A stretch of DNA of 64,000 nucleotides from Leucaena leucocephala (Eukaryota > Streptophyta > Magnoliopsida > Fabales > Fabaceae). The notes beneath the pieces were generated by a model. It did not search any database. It was not told the DNA's origin and worked only from the letters and a program-made list of their open reading frames with translations. The DNA is taken from NCBI GenBank assembly GCA_037074615.1, contig CM073566.1, forward strand, positions 10,000,001 through 10,064,000. Direction: 5' to 3'. The position numbers were made by a program, and so were the translations under genes. The stretch's first letter is position 1. Every line of letters begins with the position of its first letter. Shown here piece after piece: positions 1-12,517 of the stretch.

Positions 1-280
1 TAAAGAAAGGGCTACAGGCCAGGTAGTGAACTTACCTAAACTTGTATTTATTGAATGCATGGTTGATTGTGTTATGGCTTGATTGATTATTATTAATATG
101 TAATTGTTGAAGCTCTGTGCTATGATTACCTTGGCCAATTGTATTTCATGTGTTACATGGAAGCATGCACATTACATTAAGTTGACACAATCACAAACAA
201 GCACTAATACCAATCATTGATGCATACATTATTTAATATCGTTTGCTACTGAGATTTTCCCCAAAATCTCACCCCTACCT
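1..280 (+). repeat. 3' part of a family-B LTR, cut by the window start
   Basis: This stretch matches the 3' part of the LTR at 47530-49276 almost base for base, including the segment around 95-180 and the 'tttgctactgagatt' stretch near 245. The match is lost after about 280, so the copy is truncated or rearranged. No coding capacity is visible. Confidence 0.75.
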
Positions 281-1277
281 TTTCCAAACATAATAGGGTA
301 CTGGTTTGGAGAAGATGGAGCTAGAAAAATGAGGATGTGACATTATGCACTAGGGGAGAGGAGTAGTAGTAAATCAATTCAGTTTTAAATTTGTTCATGT
401 AGAACAAAATAGAAACTAAATTGTACTTCTCTGCTCCATAAATGATATATTTAACTAATTTGATTATATTAAAAAAATTAGTTAAATTAGTTATAAGAGA
501 TATTTTCTCTAAAATACTATAATCATTTTCCTTAACTCCATCCCTCCCTATTTTACTTGATTATTGTTGAGGGAGTGTTAATAAAAATAATTTAAAAAAA
601 TTGATAAATATTAAAAAAATTATATTTAATACCAATATTAACTCCTAAATTAAATTCTATATTAAGGACAAAAAGAGTACCTTATAATAAATTCAGTTGA
701 TCATATGCATGATCTTATGCTATAAAACACCATTTTGATCTGAGTTTTGAAATGCACACAAATATATAGCAAATATGCTCTTCTTCCTTTTTTCACTTCT
801 TGCAGAGTACACAATAGTGCATAAGTTGGATTTGAGAATTGTAGGAAGTTAAATCCAGAGTCTTATTTGATGATTCTTTCACAGCTTGGAATTAATTTCC
901 TCCAATATCTTATCTTCAATTTTCACTTTAATTAGTTTGGCTGCAGGTTATTTAGTTGAGACACAATAGATAATCTAGAGCCACCATTTGTGAGGCATGA
1001 TTTGGGAAATATTACAAATCATAAGGCTCTAGCAAAGTTTCTTTCTTTACTTGTTAGAAAGTTTTAGTCACAAAAAAAATGAAAACACAATTGTGACATG
1101 ATTTTGCTTCTTTAAACTTTCCCAATTAAGAAATCCTGTACATGAATTTGACATCCTTCCAGTAAAGAATTTTTTTATATCTATGTTTTAACCTGAAAAA
1201 GTCAAGTTGTCCATAAAAAAATTTTCCCACTTTATTGCGGAGCTCTTTTACACACACATATATATTAAAAATGTAAG
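281..1277. other. AT-rich intergenic sequence without a recognised gene
   Basis: No reading frame of note, RNA gene or known element is recognised here. The sequence is AT-rich with short oligo-A and oligo-T runs. Confidence 0.5.
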
Positions 1278-1679
1278 TTAAAATATATATTTAATATTTT
1301 ATATTTATATTAAGTTTTATTTTAGTCTCTTAAATTTAAAAAGTATATTTTTAGTCTTTTAAATTTAATATCGCTAACTTCACTAACAGAAAATATGCTT
1401 ACTCATTAAATTTAAATAATAAATATACAATTAAACATTGACATAATATATTTTTATTTTAATTTTTTTAAATTGTTATATTTTATATTAAATAATTAAA
1501 ATTTAGACATAATTTGTCAATATTTAATTACTAAGTCATCATTTTAAATTTACCGAGCCAACATTTTCCATTAGTGAAGTTAACATTATTAAATTTACAA
1601 GACTAAAAATACACATTTTAAAGTTAAAAGATTAAAATAAAACTTAATGTAAATATAAAAGGCCAAATGTATACTTTAA
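1278..1679. mobile_element. MITE-like foldback element
   Basis: Positions about 1278-1386 and 1572-1679 form an imperfect inverted repeat of roughly 105-110 bp around a 185-bp AT-rich centre. Shared blocks include 'ttaagttttatttta' and 'ctaacttcacta'. There is no coding capacity. This is the usual shape of a plant MITE. I could not fix the exact ends or a target-site duplication, so the superfamily stays open. Confidence 0.6.
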
Positions 1680-1774
1680 TCAGAAAAATGTATTATTCTT
1701 TTTATATGGCAATTTCGAGTCAGATTCGAACTGTAATTATTTTCATTGTCTTATAACAGTTTATATTAATTATA

Positions 1775-1810
1775 TACACACACACACACATATATATATA
1801 TATATGTATA
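1775..1810. repeat. (CA)n/(TA)n microsatellite
   Basis: A run of CA dinucleotides passes directly into TA dinucleotides, just left of the solo LTR that starts at 1847. Confidence 0.9.
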
Positions 1811-1846
1811 GCACTGGATGACCAACCTAGGGGAGGACCCGGAAAG

Positions 1847-3809
1847 TGTTGAAAATTGTGCCCTAGGGGCCAATCATTGTCTTATAAATATTATTGTTTT
1901 ATGAATTTCTTAATTATGTTATCAGATTATTTGCATGTTTACTGTGATGACCATCCTTGGATAACTTATGATCTTATCCTAAATGTCCCTGGTCGGTCAT
2001 CTATGCGGGAGCAGAGATGAAATAAGACCAGTATGACTTTGAAGATATATAGAGATATAAATCAAAGTCATAGGCACATGTAAGAGTACAGGGTGTCGGA
2101 CCGACCCGCTATGAGAGAGCTGCATGGGTTAAGTCATAAGCTTCTCTCACATACAAGCCATGTCACTATGCCCTTTGACCTGAGATCATCATGGATTCCT
2201 ATATGACAAACGCTCAGCTTTGACCTAGTCAAAAGTTACTTTTGACCAAGTGATCATAAAGGCTATGTTTGGGCTCAGTGGTTTTTCATGCAGAGGAATG
2301 TGAATGGTTAAGATGGAATTTGTCCCTCACATTCATAGAGAGATATTACTGGGCCCCTCGATGCGTGAGTCTGAGAAATATATGGCCATACTGTAATGAA
2401 AGGGTAGTTCTATTTCTATCGTCAGACTACTCAGGGATCGAGAAAGTAACGATCAGGAATAGGAGGATGACGTTCACCATGCCTCATCCATGACCAAAAT
2501 ATCGTGTGACAAAAGGGACGTGATATGGTTGTATGAAAGGTAACATCGTTCATCGATCCTCATATATTTTGGGTAGTCATAATGTCTTGCTAGAGGCCGC
2601 TTACGACTTGTGGGTTAGTATAGTAACTGGCCCACTACCAACTTCATATGGGCCTACAGGGTCGCACACGAAACAACCCAATACGAGCTATGATGTCCAG
2701 ATTCATTGAATCTAAGAGATGTCTAGATTCAATGAATAATCTAGGGTGGTTATATATATTAGTATATATAATATAAGAGATATTTTCAAGATTTAATTTA
2801 TAAGGATAAATTAAATCTCTATCACTTTTGAATTTGAATTTAAATGGATTTGATCTATTTGAATTTGAAATTCAAATTGATAAGATATCTCAAATTTGAT
2901 TTATGAGAATAAATCAAATTTAATTCCGTCTTATCTTTATTTAAATTAAATAAATAGGTGAATTAAATCTGTGGGACAGATTTAATATAAACCATATTTA
3001 TTTAATTAGTTTCTTATTAAATTATGCAATATATGATATTGTATTAATTTCAGAATTAATATAAGATTAATTCTGAAGCCCGGCCCAATTAGAAGCCCGA
3101 TAGCATCCTATATATTTGACATTAAGAGCTAGGGTTTCAGATATCTCTACACATCTATACAGACATGTGAAAAGGGGGAAGGGAGAGTGCAAAAGGTTTG
3201 CAGATAAGAAACTGCCGAAATAGAGACAGTGATGACGGAATCTCTAGAAAGCCCTAGAGGAACAAGAGGCGCTAGCACGTCGTTCGTGATTAGAACGCTG
3301 TTCGTGTGGATATCGGTAGAGGAAGCCGATCTGAGCTGTCGACTTCTTGCGATCGAGAAGAGAGCAGTACGACGAAGAGTCGCGACTTGCAGACGCAAAG
3401 GTCACGACAGAAACGGGCATCTGAATGTCAGAAATCCGAAAAGAGGAGACAGGTTGAGAGTTGAAGCCGACGAGGTCGCGACTACAAACTTCAGAGACAT
3501 CCGGTCGCGACAAGAAGCTTAGGAGGTCGCGACTAACAACTCCAGAGGTGACAGGTCGCGACTAGAAGCTGAGTAGGTCGCGACTGAAAGTTCCAGAGGC
3601 TACAGGTCGTGACAAGAAGATGAGTAGGTCGCGACTGAAAGTTCCAAGAGGTGAGGAGTCGCGACTAGTGGATACGTTGGTCGCGACTAAAGCTCGAATA
3701 CCGAAGGTAACACTTCTTTCTCCTTGACTTAAACACATTCGGTAGATCCGGCTGGGAATGGAAAAAATTTTATAGTTCATTTCCGCTGCGTGTCTTCCGA
3801 TTCCCTTCA
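1847..3809 (+). mobile_element. Solo LTR A1, copia type (Angela-like)
   Basis: The sequence starts TGTTG, ends TTCA and is flanked by the 5-bp duplication GAAAG (1842-1846 and 3810-3814). No internal retrotransposon sequence follows, so this is a solo LTR of 1963 bp. The 5' end resembles the long LTRs of the Angela/BARE clade of Ty1/copia, so the class is assigned by resemblance only. Two relatives lie at 11828-13272 (+) and 52067-54059 (-). A TCGCGA array lies near its 3' end. It is inserted in the 5' leader side of the endogenous pararetrovirus. Confidence 0.92.
3379..3690. repeat. TCGCGA phased array, island 1
   Basis: Exact TCGCGA cores start at 3380, 3476, 3505, 3527, 3556, 3578, 3629, 3659 and 3681. 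One-base variants sit in phase at 3402 (TCACGA) and 3607 (TCGTGA). Steps are 22 and 29 nt in alternation, with one step of 30. Most cores lie in the larger palindrome AGTCGCGACT or GGTCGCGACY. Spacers often contain TTCCAGAG. Confidence 0.95.
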
Positions 3810-4018
3810 GAAAGGACCTAAGGGAAGGGAGGAAATAAAATTAGAAAGGAAGTAGATCACTGGATGTACCAGTTAATGTATTACTGAAATTTAAAATGCA
3901 TGCAGATGGGTGATCTGGAATGAACTAAAAGGCGGTAAGACCAGCCAACCTTAGTTCATCAGAGGAGGCAATGATATGAAAAAGTAAAGAAAGGAAAATG
4001 CTTCAATGAAAATGAACG

Positions 4019-4024
4019 TTTATT
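4019..4024 (-). terminator. Poly(A) signal of the endogenous pararetrovirus
   Basis: AATAAA lies on the minus strand about 140 nt beyond the TATA-like box at 4162-4170. A poly(A) signal shortly after the start of the pregenomic RNA is usual in caulimovirids, because the RNA is terminally redundant. Confidence 0.45.
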
Positions 4025-4161
4025 TAAATATAAACTTACATAACGAAAGGGGATACAAGAGGAGAAGGAAGAGGAGTAAATTCTCTTAGCTCAGAGTATC
4101 TCTCTCTAGATGTAAGCGTTTGGTTCTAACTGAACCTGGCCTCCAAGTGAAATGAATCTAA

Positions 4162-4170
4162 CTTAAATAG
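4162..4170 (-). promoter_or_regulatory. TATA-like box of the endogenous pararetrovirus
   Basis: CTATTTAAG reads on the minus strand about 210 nt after the stop codon of the polyprotein (4381-4383). The position fits the pregenomic RNA promoter of caulimovirids. No start site can be proven from sequence. Confidence 0.4.
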
Positions 4171-4380
4171 ACAGGCTAAGTTACTATTTAAAATAGTGTT
4201 CTAACTTAGAAACGAATACTATTTCTACAGTTCCAGTCATAATACTATTTACACAGTACTGCCGACACTATAGTGACTCACTGTTTAAATAGTATTGCTC
4301 TCAATTATTTTACAGTACCTTTTACAATTTTACCAAAAACTTAGGATAGATAACTCTATCAAATTAAGTCTTCAGATAGT

Positions 4381-5342
4381 TTAGTCTTCATTTAAGTCAA
4401 TAACGAGTTCTTCTTCTTCATCATCTTTTTCTGATGCTGGAGTAGAACTTGTCTAACTTGTAGAAGGGGTTTGCTCCTGTTGCTGGAGGAGTTGGAGCAT
4501 GAAACTCATTTGATTGATAAGGCTTACCTTATCGTTTGTTGAGGCGAGGACAGCCTGTACCCTTGACTTTTGATTCAGGAACTTACTTTGTTCCATCATA
4601 CAAAGATTCTGGGGATTTTGTTTACACCATCGTTCGACTGCTACTATGTTTATACGAGAAAGATCAAATTTTGCCCACTATTTTACAGACGGAAGTCTTT
4701 GCAATACTGGCAAGAATCTAGATCCTTCTATATTGGAAAACCTGTAACTCCATGAAAAAATCCATGATACAAATAAATTTGAAAAATAGTAAAGTTCAAC
4801 AGGAAAAAAAATTTCAATGTTGAACTTCTGTTTGAAAAGATCAAAAGCTTGAACAACTGTAGGAGGAAACATTTCTGGTATTGGTCTAAAAAACTCCTAC
4901 CAGTGTCCGAACTACTGAGGGAAAGTGTACTTGGTTTTAGTTTTAAAATATATAAACCAAGTATGTTTAAAAAGTTTATTCTGATCCCAGAATACGTAGT
5001 ACCATGCATCGACATAGTCCCAATAATTGTATCATATAGGATCAAAGTTTATCCCAAAAGTTTTAATTTTATATAAATCTTATTCCCACTGGGATGGAGT
5101 AAGGACTTTTAATACCTGGAGGGTAGAATGAGTTATTAAAGACTCATATGTTTTATCAGTGTTTTTCTTGATAGCAGTTGACTCATAATGAATCAATATT
5201 AATTCATAGTACTCTCTAGTTTTGTTTAACTGTTTAGGCCTAAAATGAAATCCTTTGGAGAAAATATTTAAAGCCACTTGATTTGGATTTTTGTGATAGA
5301 ATTCTGGTTCTATCTGGACAATATCCATAGCCTTATATGGTT
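4381..5342 (-). pseudogene. Pararetrovirus polyprotein, C-terminal region (distal part)
   Basis: Translated on the minus strand, this gives the region after RNase H found in plant endogenous pararetroviruses. It is rich in Tyr, Trp and Phe (YNYWDY near 5020, HTWFIYF near 4940). It then has a less conserved part and an acidic end, EEELVIDLNED, before the stop at 4381-4383. The longest open piece is 5080-5328. Several frame changes occur further on. The upstream part of the same region continues at 9657-9990 on the other side of the hAT element. Its function is not known to me. Confidence 0.7.
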
Positions 5343-5776
5343 TTGGAAAGTAGGGCAGAGCAACGGGCGGGTTGGGCTGGCCCGATGGTCAGCCCGTAGC
5401 CCGCCCGTCAGATCTTAATTAGGCACGGGCTCACCCATGCCCGTTTACCAGCCCGTTTGGGCCTGTAATAAACGAGCTGGGCTGAACCCGTTTGGGCTCA
5501 AACGGGCATGGGCAGCCCATTTGTCAAGTATGAAATTTTTTTCCTATTTAAGCCAATTTGAAGTTCTAATAACAATCAGAATAAAATAATAGTGCACACA
5601 TGATATGATTGTTCATCCTAAAATCCCAAGAGAAAACACAATAATCATAAATTCAAATTTGTAACCACACAATCCACAATGCACACAAAATATAATCATT
5701 CTTCAATTGGACTATGATCATGCATCATCTTCATCAGATTCACTTGTGATGGTTGTAGACGGAGCTGCCTCTACCT

Positions 5777-8138
5777 CTACAAAACAAATTTGAAAAAGCA
5801 TATTAGTAGGTAATAAAAAGATGAAACAAACAAGTTGAAAATACTATTGAAATTACCAGCAACAAGACTTGTTGACTGATCAAAAGTATCAACATCAAAC
5901 TCCTGCAATTTAGGGGCAGTCATACGTAGCCAATTTTGAGCACATATGAGTCCCTCGGCCATGCTTGAGGATACGGAGCTCATAAAAGCATCGATGACTC
6001 GACTTCCAGTACTAAAAGCTGATTTAAAAGACACTGTAGAGACTGGAGCAGCCAATAAATCACGGGCGATCAAACTTAGAACTTTATACTTAGAAGAATG
6101 CACTTTCCATCATGCCAGAAGGTCAAATTTTGATTTAGAATAGTCAAGTAAATCGGCTTGAAGATATCCATCCACCTCTGAAAGTTGTTCAACCCTTTTA
6201 GTCACAGTCTTTGCATTGGCTAAAAACTTCTTAAAAGTGGGATCAATGGCGGACAATGACATTCCAAGGTCAACCTCTTGAATTAGCATATTCCCAACAG
6301 AAGCATTAGCATCAGGTTGCTCTACTGATGGCTCAGACTGAGATGTAGAGGCCTCCTTGGTAGAAGAATTGAAGTTACTTGCATACTGATCTTGTAATCG
6401 ATACAAGACATCCATAATCTGCCTCAACTTTGCTTCACGCTTGATCAGATCAGGAAAAATTGTTTCAAAAGCAACTTTGACATATGTCAGCTTGTATCGA
6501 GGGTCTAGTATCACTACTATAACCAGAAATGGATCCAATTTCTCCAAATTCCCCCAGTACTTATCATACTTTGTTAGCATCCTTCTAGCCATGTTACCCA
6601 GCAGAGAATATGAACTATCTATACTTATGGAAAGGTTTGATTGAATGGCGACTATATGTTGAAAACAATCATTAGTCGTCACATAATTTGACCCAGAAAA
6701 TTTTAGGGTCATGGAGTAGAACAACTTCAAAAACACAAGAAACTCCTTCGAAACACCCCAATCATATGCATTAGGAGGTTGTACTGTAGGGGTAATAGTT
6801 GTATTAATGGCATCATCATCATGAACATCAACACCCCAACCCCAATCATCATGTTGTCTTGAATCAAGTTTAACTTGCTTCTTGAAATAATCCTTGTAAT
6901 CTACATCTTCTTCCTCCATCCTAGTGAAGACTTTGATGAACTTAACTGCACTATCCAACATAAGGTATGTCGAATTCCACCTAATAACAATGACATAAAC
7001 AAAGCATGAGTATTAAGCTATCTATCAAGTTGACAAGTATTACGTAAATTAAACATTGACACCATAATAATTACCTAGTAGGATAATCTAAACATAATAG
7101 GCTCTTCGAATCAATTCTCTCCTTTTCAACTAACTCTTTAAATCTGCGTTGTCTTCCTGGGGAAGATCTAACAAATTTAATCGCATGCCGAATGAGCTCA
7201 ATGGACTTGTTCATTTCTTTTAGTCCTTCAGAAACAACTAGATTCAAAATGTGAGCAGCACACCGTATTTGCAAGAACTCTCCATCAAGTACTAGACCAT
7301 TACAACTCCTCAAACATTTTTTCAAATAAGCAACCGCAGTATCATTGGAAGAAGCATTGTCAACTGTAATGGTAAAGACTTTGTCAATGTGCCACTTTAA
7401 TAAACAATCCTCAATTTGCTTGCCAATTGTATCCCCTTTGTGGTTCTCAATGACACAAAAATTCAAGATTCTTTTATGTAAACTCCAACTATCATCGATC
7501 CAATGAGCAGTCAAACACATGTAGTTTGAGTTTTAAACTGAAGTCCAACAATCTATAGTAAGGGACACACGGACTTTGGATCGTTTAAAATATTTTCTCA
7601 AACTTTTGGCTTCTTCTAGATACAACTTGTAGCAATCCCTAGCAACTGTCCATCGTGAGGGGATTTGAAATCTAGGTTGAAGCTCTTGCAATAGTTCTTG
7701 AAAACCCTCCCCTTCCACAGTTCTAAAAAGCATTTCATCCTTAATGATGAATCTTGCAAGTGCTTTTCTACATCAATCTTGATTGAACACATGTGTTTGA
7801 CCAGAACTAGAGAAAAAACTCCGTGTCAAACTGTTTGCTCTATTCAAATTTTGTGGGCACCGTGCCAAATGTTGCCAAAGTTGGTTTGTCCCATGCAGAG
7901 TAGGATGGCTTGCATAATCTTCACCACAATAGTTACACTTTGCCCAGTGTTTACCTTTAGTTTCACTTAGTGGCATCCTAGTAAAATGTTTCCATGCATC
8001 AGATGTTTGCCTCCTCTTTTTTCTTCCTTGTGCTTGAGTTATCCCTTCCATATTTGGTGATATGGCAATAGCTTCAGTTTCATTCACCTCTTCAATAGTG
8101 TTGTCCATGATTGTGATTGGAGATTGTTCTGAGCTCAT
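5777..8138 (-). pseudogene. hAT transposase (BED finger, RNase H-like core, dimerisation domain)
   Basis: The minus-strand frame starts at 8138. A BED-type zinc finger comes first, with CNYC followed by HLARC (about 7990-7855). The catalytic part follows, with CWTS near 7540 and HWIDDSW near 7500. An intron of about 95 bp with GT and AG ends lies near 6980-7075, with exon reading resuming at WNSTY. The C-terminal hAT dimerisation domain contains the motifs PVSTV and SAFSTG (about 6050-6010). Three in-frame stops break it: after FNQD (about 7770), after CWTSV (about 7530) and inside the dimerisation approach at WKVHSS (about 6107). Otherwise the frame is well kept. It would bind the element ends and catalyse cut-and-paste transposition if intact. 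It belongs to the plant Ac/RICESLEEPER-like group. Confidence 0.9.
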
Positions 8139-9648
8139 TTTTCTTCCTGCTCAAAAGAAGCAATACAAACAGACTCAAACTAAAAAAGACAGAAGCAATA
8201 CAGAAAGATATCTTCAAACAAACAGAAGCATTATGTAATTTATTAATCAGAAGGGATATCATTCGTACAGAATATGTTTAATACATAAAGAAGCAATACA
8301 AGGAAAATATAGCGTTCTTATAGGTGCACTACAGGAAACAATGTTAACCCCTACAATTGACGCATTGATATTAAATTAAGGTGGGACTATGTTATCATTT
8401 AGGGGAAACTATAAGCATATTAGTGACTGCCAAGATAGAATGACATTGACTTCACATTCCCTACAATAAGAAATTATCAGGTGAAGCTTTCCTCCATTGC
8501 TAGAGAGAGAAAAATAAACAGGAATAAAATAAAGAAACATAATATTAGCAGAATTACAATCCAAGGAAATAAAGACCAACAATCATTATAGTTTACGTAG
8601 CTGGACGTGGTGGAAAATCTAAAAATTGTCAATAAAGTGCAGCAAGAATCTAAGTTTTAATAAACATTAGAATTGTAGCATAATTGAAGGAAAAGAGCAA
8701 AGTATACATACAAGATTAGGAAAAAACCAACAAACATTATGAATCCCAAAACCATCACACAGTAGGACCTTTCAATTGAAACATATCTGCGTGTAAATAT
8801 CTTAAAATGGAGGAAGTATACAAATATGAAGAACATATATATCCTGGTAAGAAGCAAAATGAGAAAATAACCATCACCCTAGGATCTTCACTTGCCTCGC
8901 ATTATTAGTAAGAAAAAAAAATAGAAGGGATCTTCAAAATAGAAACAATACCCAATCAAATTGGTATCCTGGTAAAATGAGAAAGCAAGCATCAAAGTTT
9001 CCTTCAAGCTACTATGTTCTGTTTTTGGTACTTTGTTTGGAAAAGCCTTCTCTGTATTGACACAGAGATGATTAGGTTCAAATTCATCTACTTACTTACT
9101 TAGAAATAGCGATTAGGTTCAAATACATGGCAGCAAAATATGGCGACCGATTAGGTTAAAAACATGGTAGCAAACCAAAAGAAGCAAGATTAAAAGTCAA
9201 GCTTATCTAACCCACACCAGAAGATTAGAGGAACAAAGAAAGACTTGTCACCCACCATTCTGAGATTCTGATATTCTGCAGGGGAAAAGGAACACGTGAA
9301 GCCGACAAGCCTTAAAGAATAGAAGAAGGCAGCCATCGCCCGTCTCTCTCTCTTTGACTCTTGTCCTTCAAGCCTTCAAGTTAACTCACTAAGACCGCAA
9401 GACGCCAACTCGGGGATGGTTCACCTTCACCGTTATTCGCTGCAGCGCCGCTGTGCTGTGAGAATGAGAATGAGAAAACTTGAAAGTGAAGATGGGACGA
9501 AGTCGAAAGGCAAAGTCACAAACCTACCTTCCTAATTAACCTATCTGAATAAAATATTATACTTAATAATTAAAAAAAGCATACGGAGGGCACGTCGATG
9601 CCGGGTCCAGGCGGGTGCACCGGGTTGCGGGCACCTTGCTCACCCCTA
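8139..9648. other. hAT 5' non-coding region
   Basis: This is sequence between the transposase start and the right terminal repeat. No further gene is seen. It is AT-rich, with a short (CT) run near 9345. Confidence 0.6.
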
Positions 9649-9656
9649 TTGGAAAG

Positions 9657-10640
9657 GCAGGAGTGTCCATTTTGGGTGTGATAAAAGCAGAAACTATCTG
9701 GTTTTGGGATGGATTGATTTGCAACACCTTTGGTTATTGGTCTAGCAAATCATATTGGTTTTTTGTTAATACCTTATGAAGAATTAGAAGAAGAGCCAAT
9801 TTTTGGGCAAAGGTGTTTTCTGGGAGTATCTTCTGGGCATATGATGCCAAAGTCTTTTTAGAAGATGCTATGGTTTGGATAGGCTGGGTTGATGACCCAG
9901 ATGGAGTAGATTACTCTAATTTTGTTTGGGGTTTTTGGAGTGAAGATCCAGATGAGGTTGAAGACTCCGTTTGAGTTTCCTGGGTTCCTAGAGAGTTCCC
10001 ATATTGTTTTATCACCGCTTGGATGATGGCCTCAAATTCTTTACTCGAGACTGTTTGGCTTTAGGCATCCTGAAGAATACCCTTTTGTTTTTCTTCCTCA
10101 CCAGATTCCTTTTTTCTTCGCATTCTCTCTACCTACCCTGTAAGAATTCATGGGTAAGAAAATCTAGAAGGGAGTTTGAAGTGCCTTTAATAAAATCAAT
10201 TTCAAAATCAAAAACACTTAAGATAGCTTGCCATCGGGCAAAAACTTGTTTTGATGCAAGATTTTTAACATCATTTTGTAAAACATCCTTTACTGATTTG
10301 CAATCTATGCGGAATAAAAATCTTTGGTTTAATAAATCATATTGAAATTTTGAAATGCATAACACAATTGCCAAAATTTCCTTTTTTTATGGTAGAATAG
10401 TTCTGCTGAGTACTATTCCAACGTTTGGATGTAAAAGAGACAATTTTCTCTTTTCCGTTAAGACATTGTTTAAGAATGCCACTGTAACCTATACACTGGC
10501 AGTAAAAGCAGTTTTATACCTATCGTTTTTGGAGATTTGTATTTGCCAAAATCCAGATTTCATATCAAATTTTGAAAAGATTTTTTGCAGAATACAAACG
10601 TTTAAGTAAATCAGATTTGTTTTGGATTGGATATCTGATC
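9657..10640 (-). pseudogene. Pararetrovirus RNase H and proximal C-terminal region
   Basis: The minus-strand translation holds the second half of a caulimovirid RNase H. It includes KKEILAIVLCISKFQYDL (about 10400-10345), an interior Asp in FRIDCKSVKDVL, and the end motif FIKGTSNSLLDFL near 10150. This is followed by the linker and the first part of the C-terminal region, which is cut by the hAT element at 9648. The start of RNase H, where a TDAS-type motif would lie, is missing: just upstream the frame jumps directly from an early RT block. Several stops are present. Confidence 0.75.
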
Positions 10641-10642
10641 CA

Positions 10643-11425
10643 TTACAAAGCTTCGTTTAAAGGTTTGTAATTAAGTGCAAGCCTAGGAGCACCACGTTCT
10701 ATTTCTACATTTTTATTGACATAAAAAGTAGCACAAGACCATGGGCTATGTGACTTGCGAATTAATTTTTTGTTTAAGAGATCTTGAATCTCTTTTTTAC
10801 AAGTTTTCAAAAGCTCTAGGCTCATCTGGATGGCCCTGGCCTTTGTTGGGATTTTCTTTTCAGAAAAATCTTTTTCATATGGTAAATGTATCACATGATG
10901 TTTTCTTTCCCAAAAAGCATTTGGTAAATCAGAACAAACAGTTTTATGAATTTGTTCAAGATAGTTTTGAATTTTCTTCTGAATATCCTTTTGACACAAT
11001 TGCCTTTCTAAATATTGAAAAGAAATCTCTTCGTTTAAAAAGTTTATCTGTTGTTGTTTGGAAGTCAAAAGATTGAGTTCTTTTATTTTGTGTTTTTTAG
11101 TAAAATGAAATAAAATCGTTTTACCTAAATACTCTTTTGAAATTCTATTTTCATTAGTCATATAAGGGAATAATAACCTTGCAAAAGGTGCCCCAAGAAT
11201 GATCTGGGTTCCCATATTTTTTACTAATATAAACAGAGTTTCAAGTCTCAATTCTTCATTTTCAACAACTTTTGAAACTTTATATTTGACATCTAAGCGT
11301 GACCCATTGACGCCATTAAACCTTTCAGTTGTTTTTTCAAAGAATTTTGTAAGAATGATTTCTTCATTAAAACAATTAGAATCAGCTCCTGCGTCAAATA
11401 AGACAGTTTGTTCCAGATAAAATTA
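10643..11425 (-). pseudogene. Pararetrovirus aspartic protease and N-terminal half of reverse transcriptase
   Basis: Reading from 11425, a retropepsin active-site region appears as VLFDAGADSNCF (about 11412-11377). The usual active-site triplet is DTG or DSG, and here it reads DAG. Further on come the RT finger motifs, with KARAIQMS near 10860 and SPWSCATFYVNK near 10745, and the conserved GAPRLALNYKPLN at 10685. The frame then closes. The palm with the YxDD box and the thumb are absent here, but a matching block sits at 24415-24890. The protease would cut the polyprotein and the RT copies pregenomic RNA. Both are dead in this copy. Confidence 0.82.
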
Positions 11426-11822
11426 TCATGAATAATAATTTTAGCATGGATATAAAACTTTTGAATTGAAATTCTTGAAATTAGGTTTAGGAAGACTTGA
11501 TCTTCTTCTCCCTCTCCATGAGGTGTTATTTCAAGATTTTCTTTAGTTTTAGATGCAAGTTGTATATCTTGAATTTGAGATATAGCTACTGCATGTGTTT
11601 CTTGTTGGAGTTTAATTAGATGTACTTCAGCCTTAAGGTTATTTACCTCTTGGTGAAGATCCTAGAGGGTTGTTGGGTTAACAGAATGTTAAAATTTGTT
11701 TAAAATATTCGTTAAGTTATACTTGTTGAAGGGAACAATAGGTTTAGAGTTTGAACAAGATAGACTTTGACTAACCAACTCCCTAAACTTAAACAAATAT
11801 TGTCCTTTTTCAGAATTTGGAA
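11426..11822 (-). pseudogene. Pararetrovirus region between coat protein and protease
   Basis: The minus-strand translation includes a heptad-rich stretch, EVNNLKAEVHLIKLQQE, near 11650-11600, that could form a coiled coil, then a polar linker to the protease. It contains stops (for example after NKF). It is the direct continuation of the frame interrupted by solo LTR A2 at 11828. Confidence 0.6.
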
Positions 11823-12517
11823 GTTTTTGTTGGAAATTGTGTCCTAGGGGCCAATCATTGTATTATGAACATTATTGATTTATGAATTTCTTAATTGTGT
11901 TATCACACTATTTGCATATTTAATGTAATGACCATCCTTGGATAACTCGTGATCTTATCCTAAATATCCCTAGTCGGTCATCTATGCGGGTGCAAAGATG
12001 AAATAAGATCAGTATGAATTTGAAGATGTATAGAGATATAAATCAAAGTCATAGGCACATGTAAGAGTACAAGGTGTTGGACCGACCCGCTATGAGAGAA
12101 CTGCATGGATTAAGTCATAAGCTTCTCTCATATACAAACCATATCACTACGCCCTTTGACCTGGGATCATCACGGATTCCTACATGACAAACGCTCAGCT
12201 TTGACCTAGTCAAAAGTCACTTTTGACCGAGTGATCATAAAGACTATGTTCGGGCTTGGTGATTTTTCATGCGGAGGAATGTGAATGGTCAAGATGGAAT
12301 TTGTCCCTCACATTCATAGAGAGATATTACTGGGCCCCTCAATGAGTGAGTTTGAGAAATGTATGGCCATACTGTAATGGAAAGGTAGTTCCATTTCTAT
12401 AGTCAAACTACTCAGGGATCGAGAAAGTAACGGTCAGGAACAGGAGGATGACGTTCTCCATGCCTCATCCATGACCAAAATATCGTGTGACAAAAGGGAC
12501 GTGATATGGTTGTATGA

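Larger units (their letters stand above)
5351..9648 (-). mobile_element. hAT transposon, near full length, inactive
   Basis: The 4298-bp element is flanked by the 8-bp duplication TTGGAAAG (5343-5350 and 9649-9656), the hallmark of hAT insertion. Its ends read TAGGGCAGAGCAA on the left and, in reverse complement, TAGGGGTGAGCAA on the right. Both ends have G/C-rich subterminal repeats of GGGCGGG and CCCG type. Inside is one transposase gene on the minus strand (5777-8138). It is inserted in the C-terminal polyprotein region of the pararetrovirus. Confidence 0.95.

Noticed and set aside
2269..2493. A 74-residue frame inside solo LTR A1
   Set aside because: It lies in LTR sequence, and the matching positions in A2 and A3 do not keep the frame.
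3379..3690. CRISPR-like array because of regularly spaced palindromes
   Set aside because: This is plant nuclear DNA, spacers are themselves repeated, repeats are only 6-10 nt, and the array lies in an LTR.
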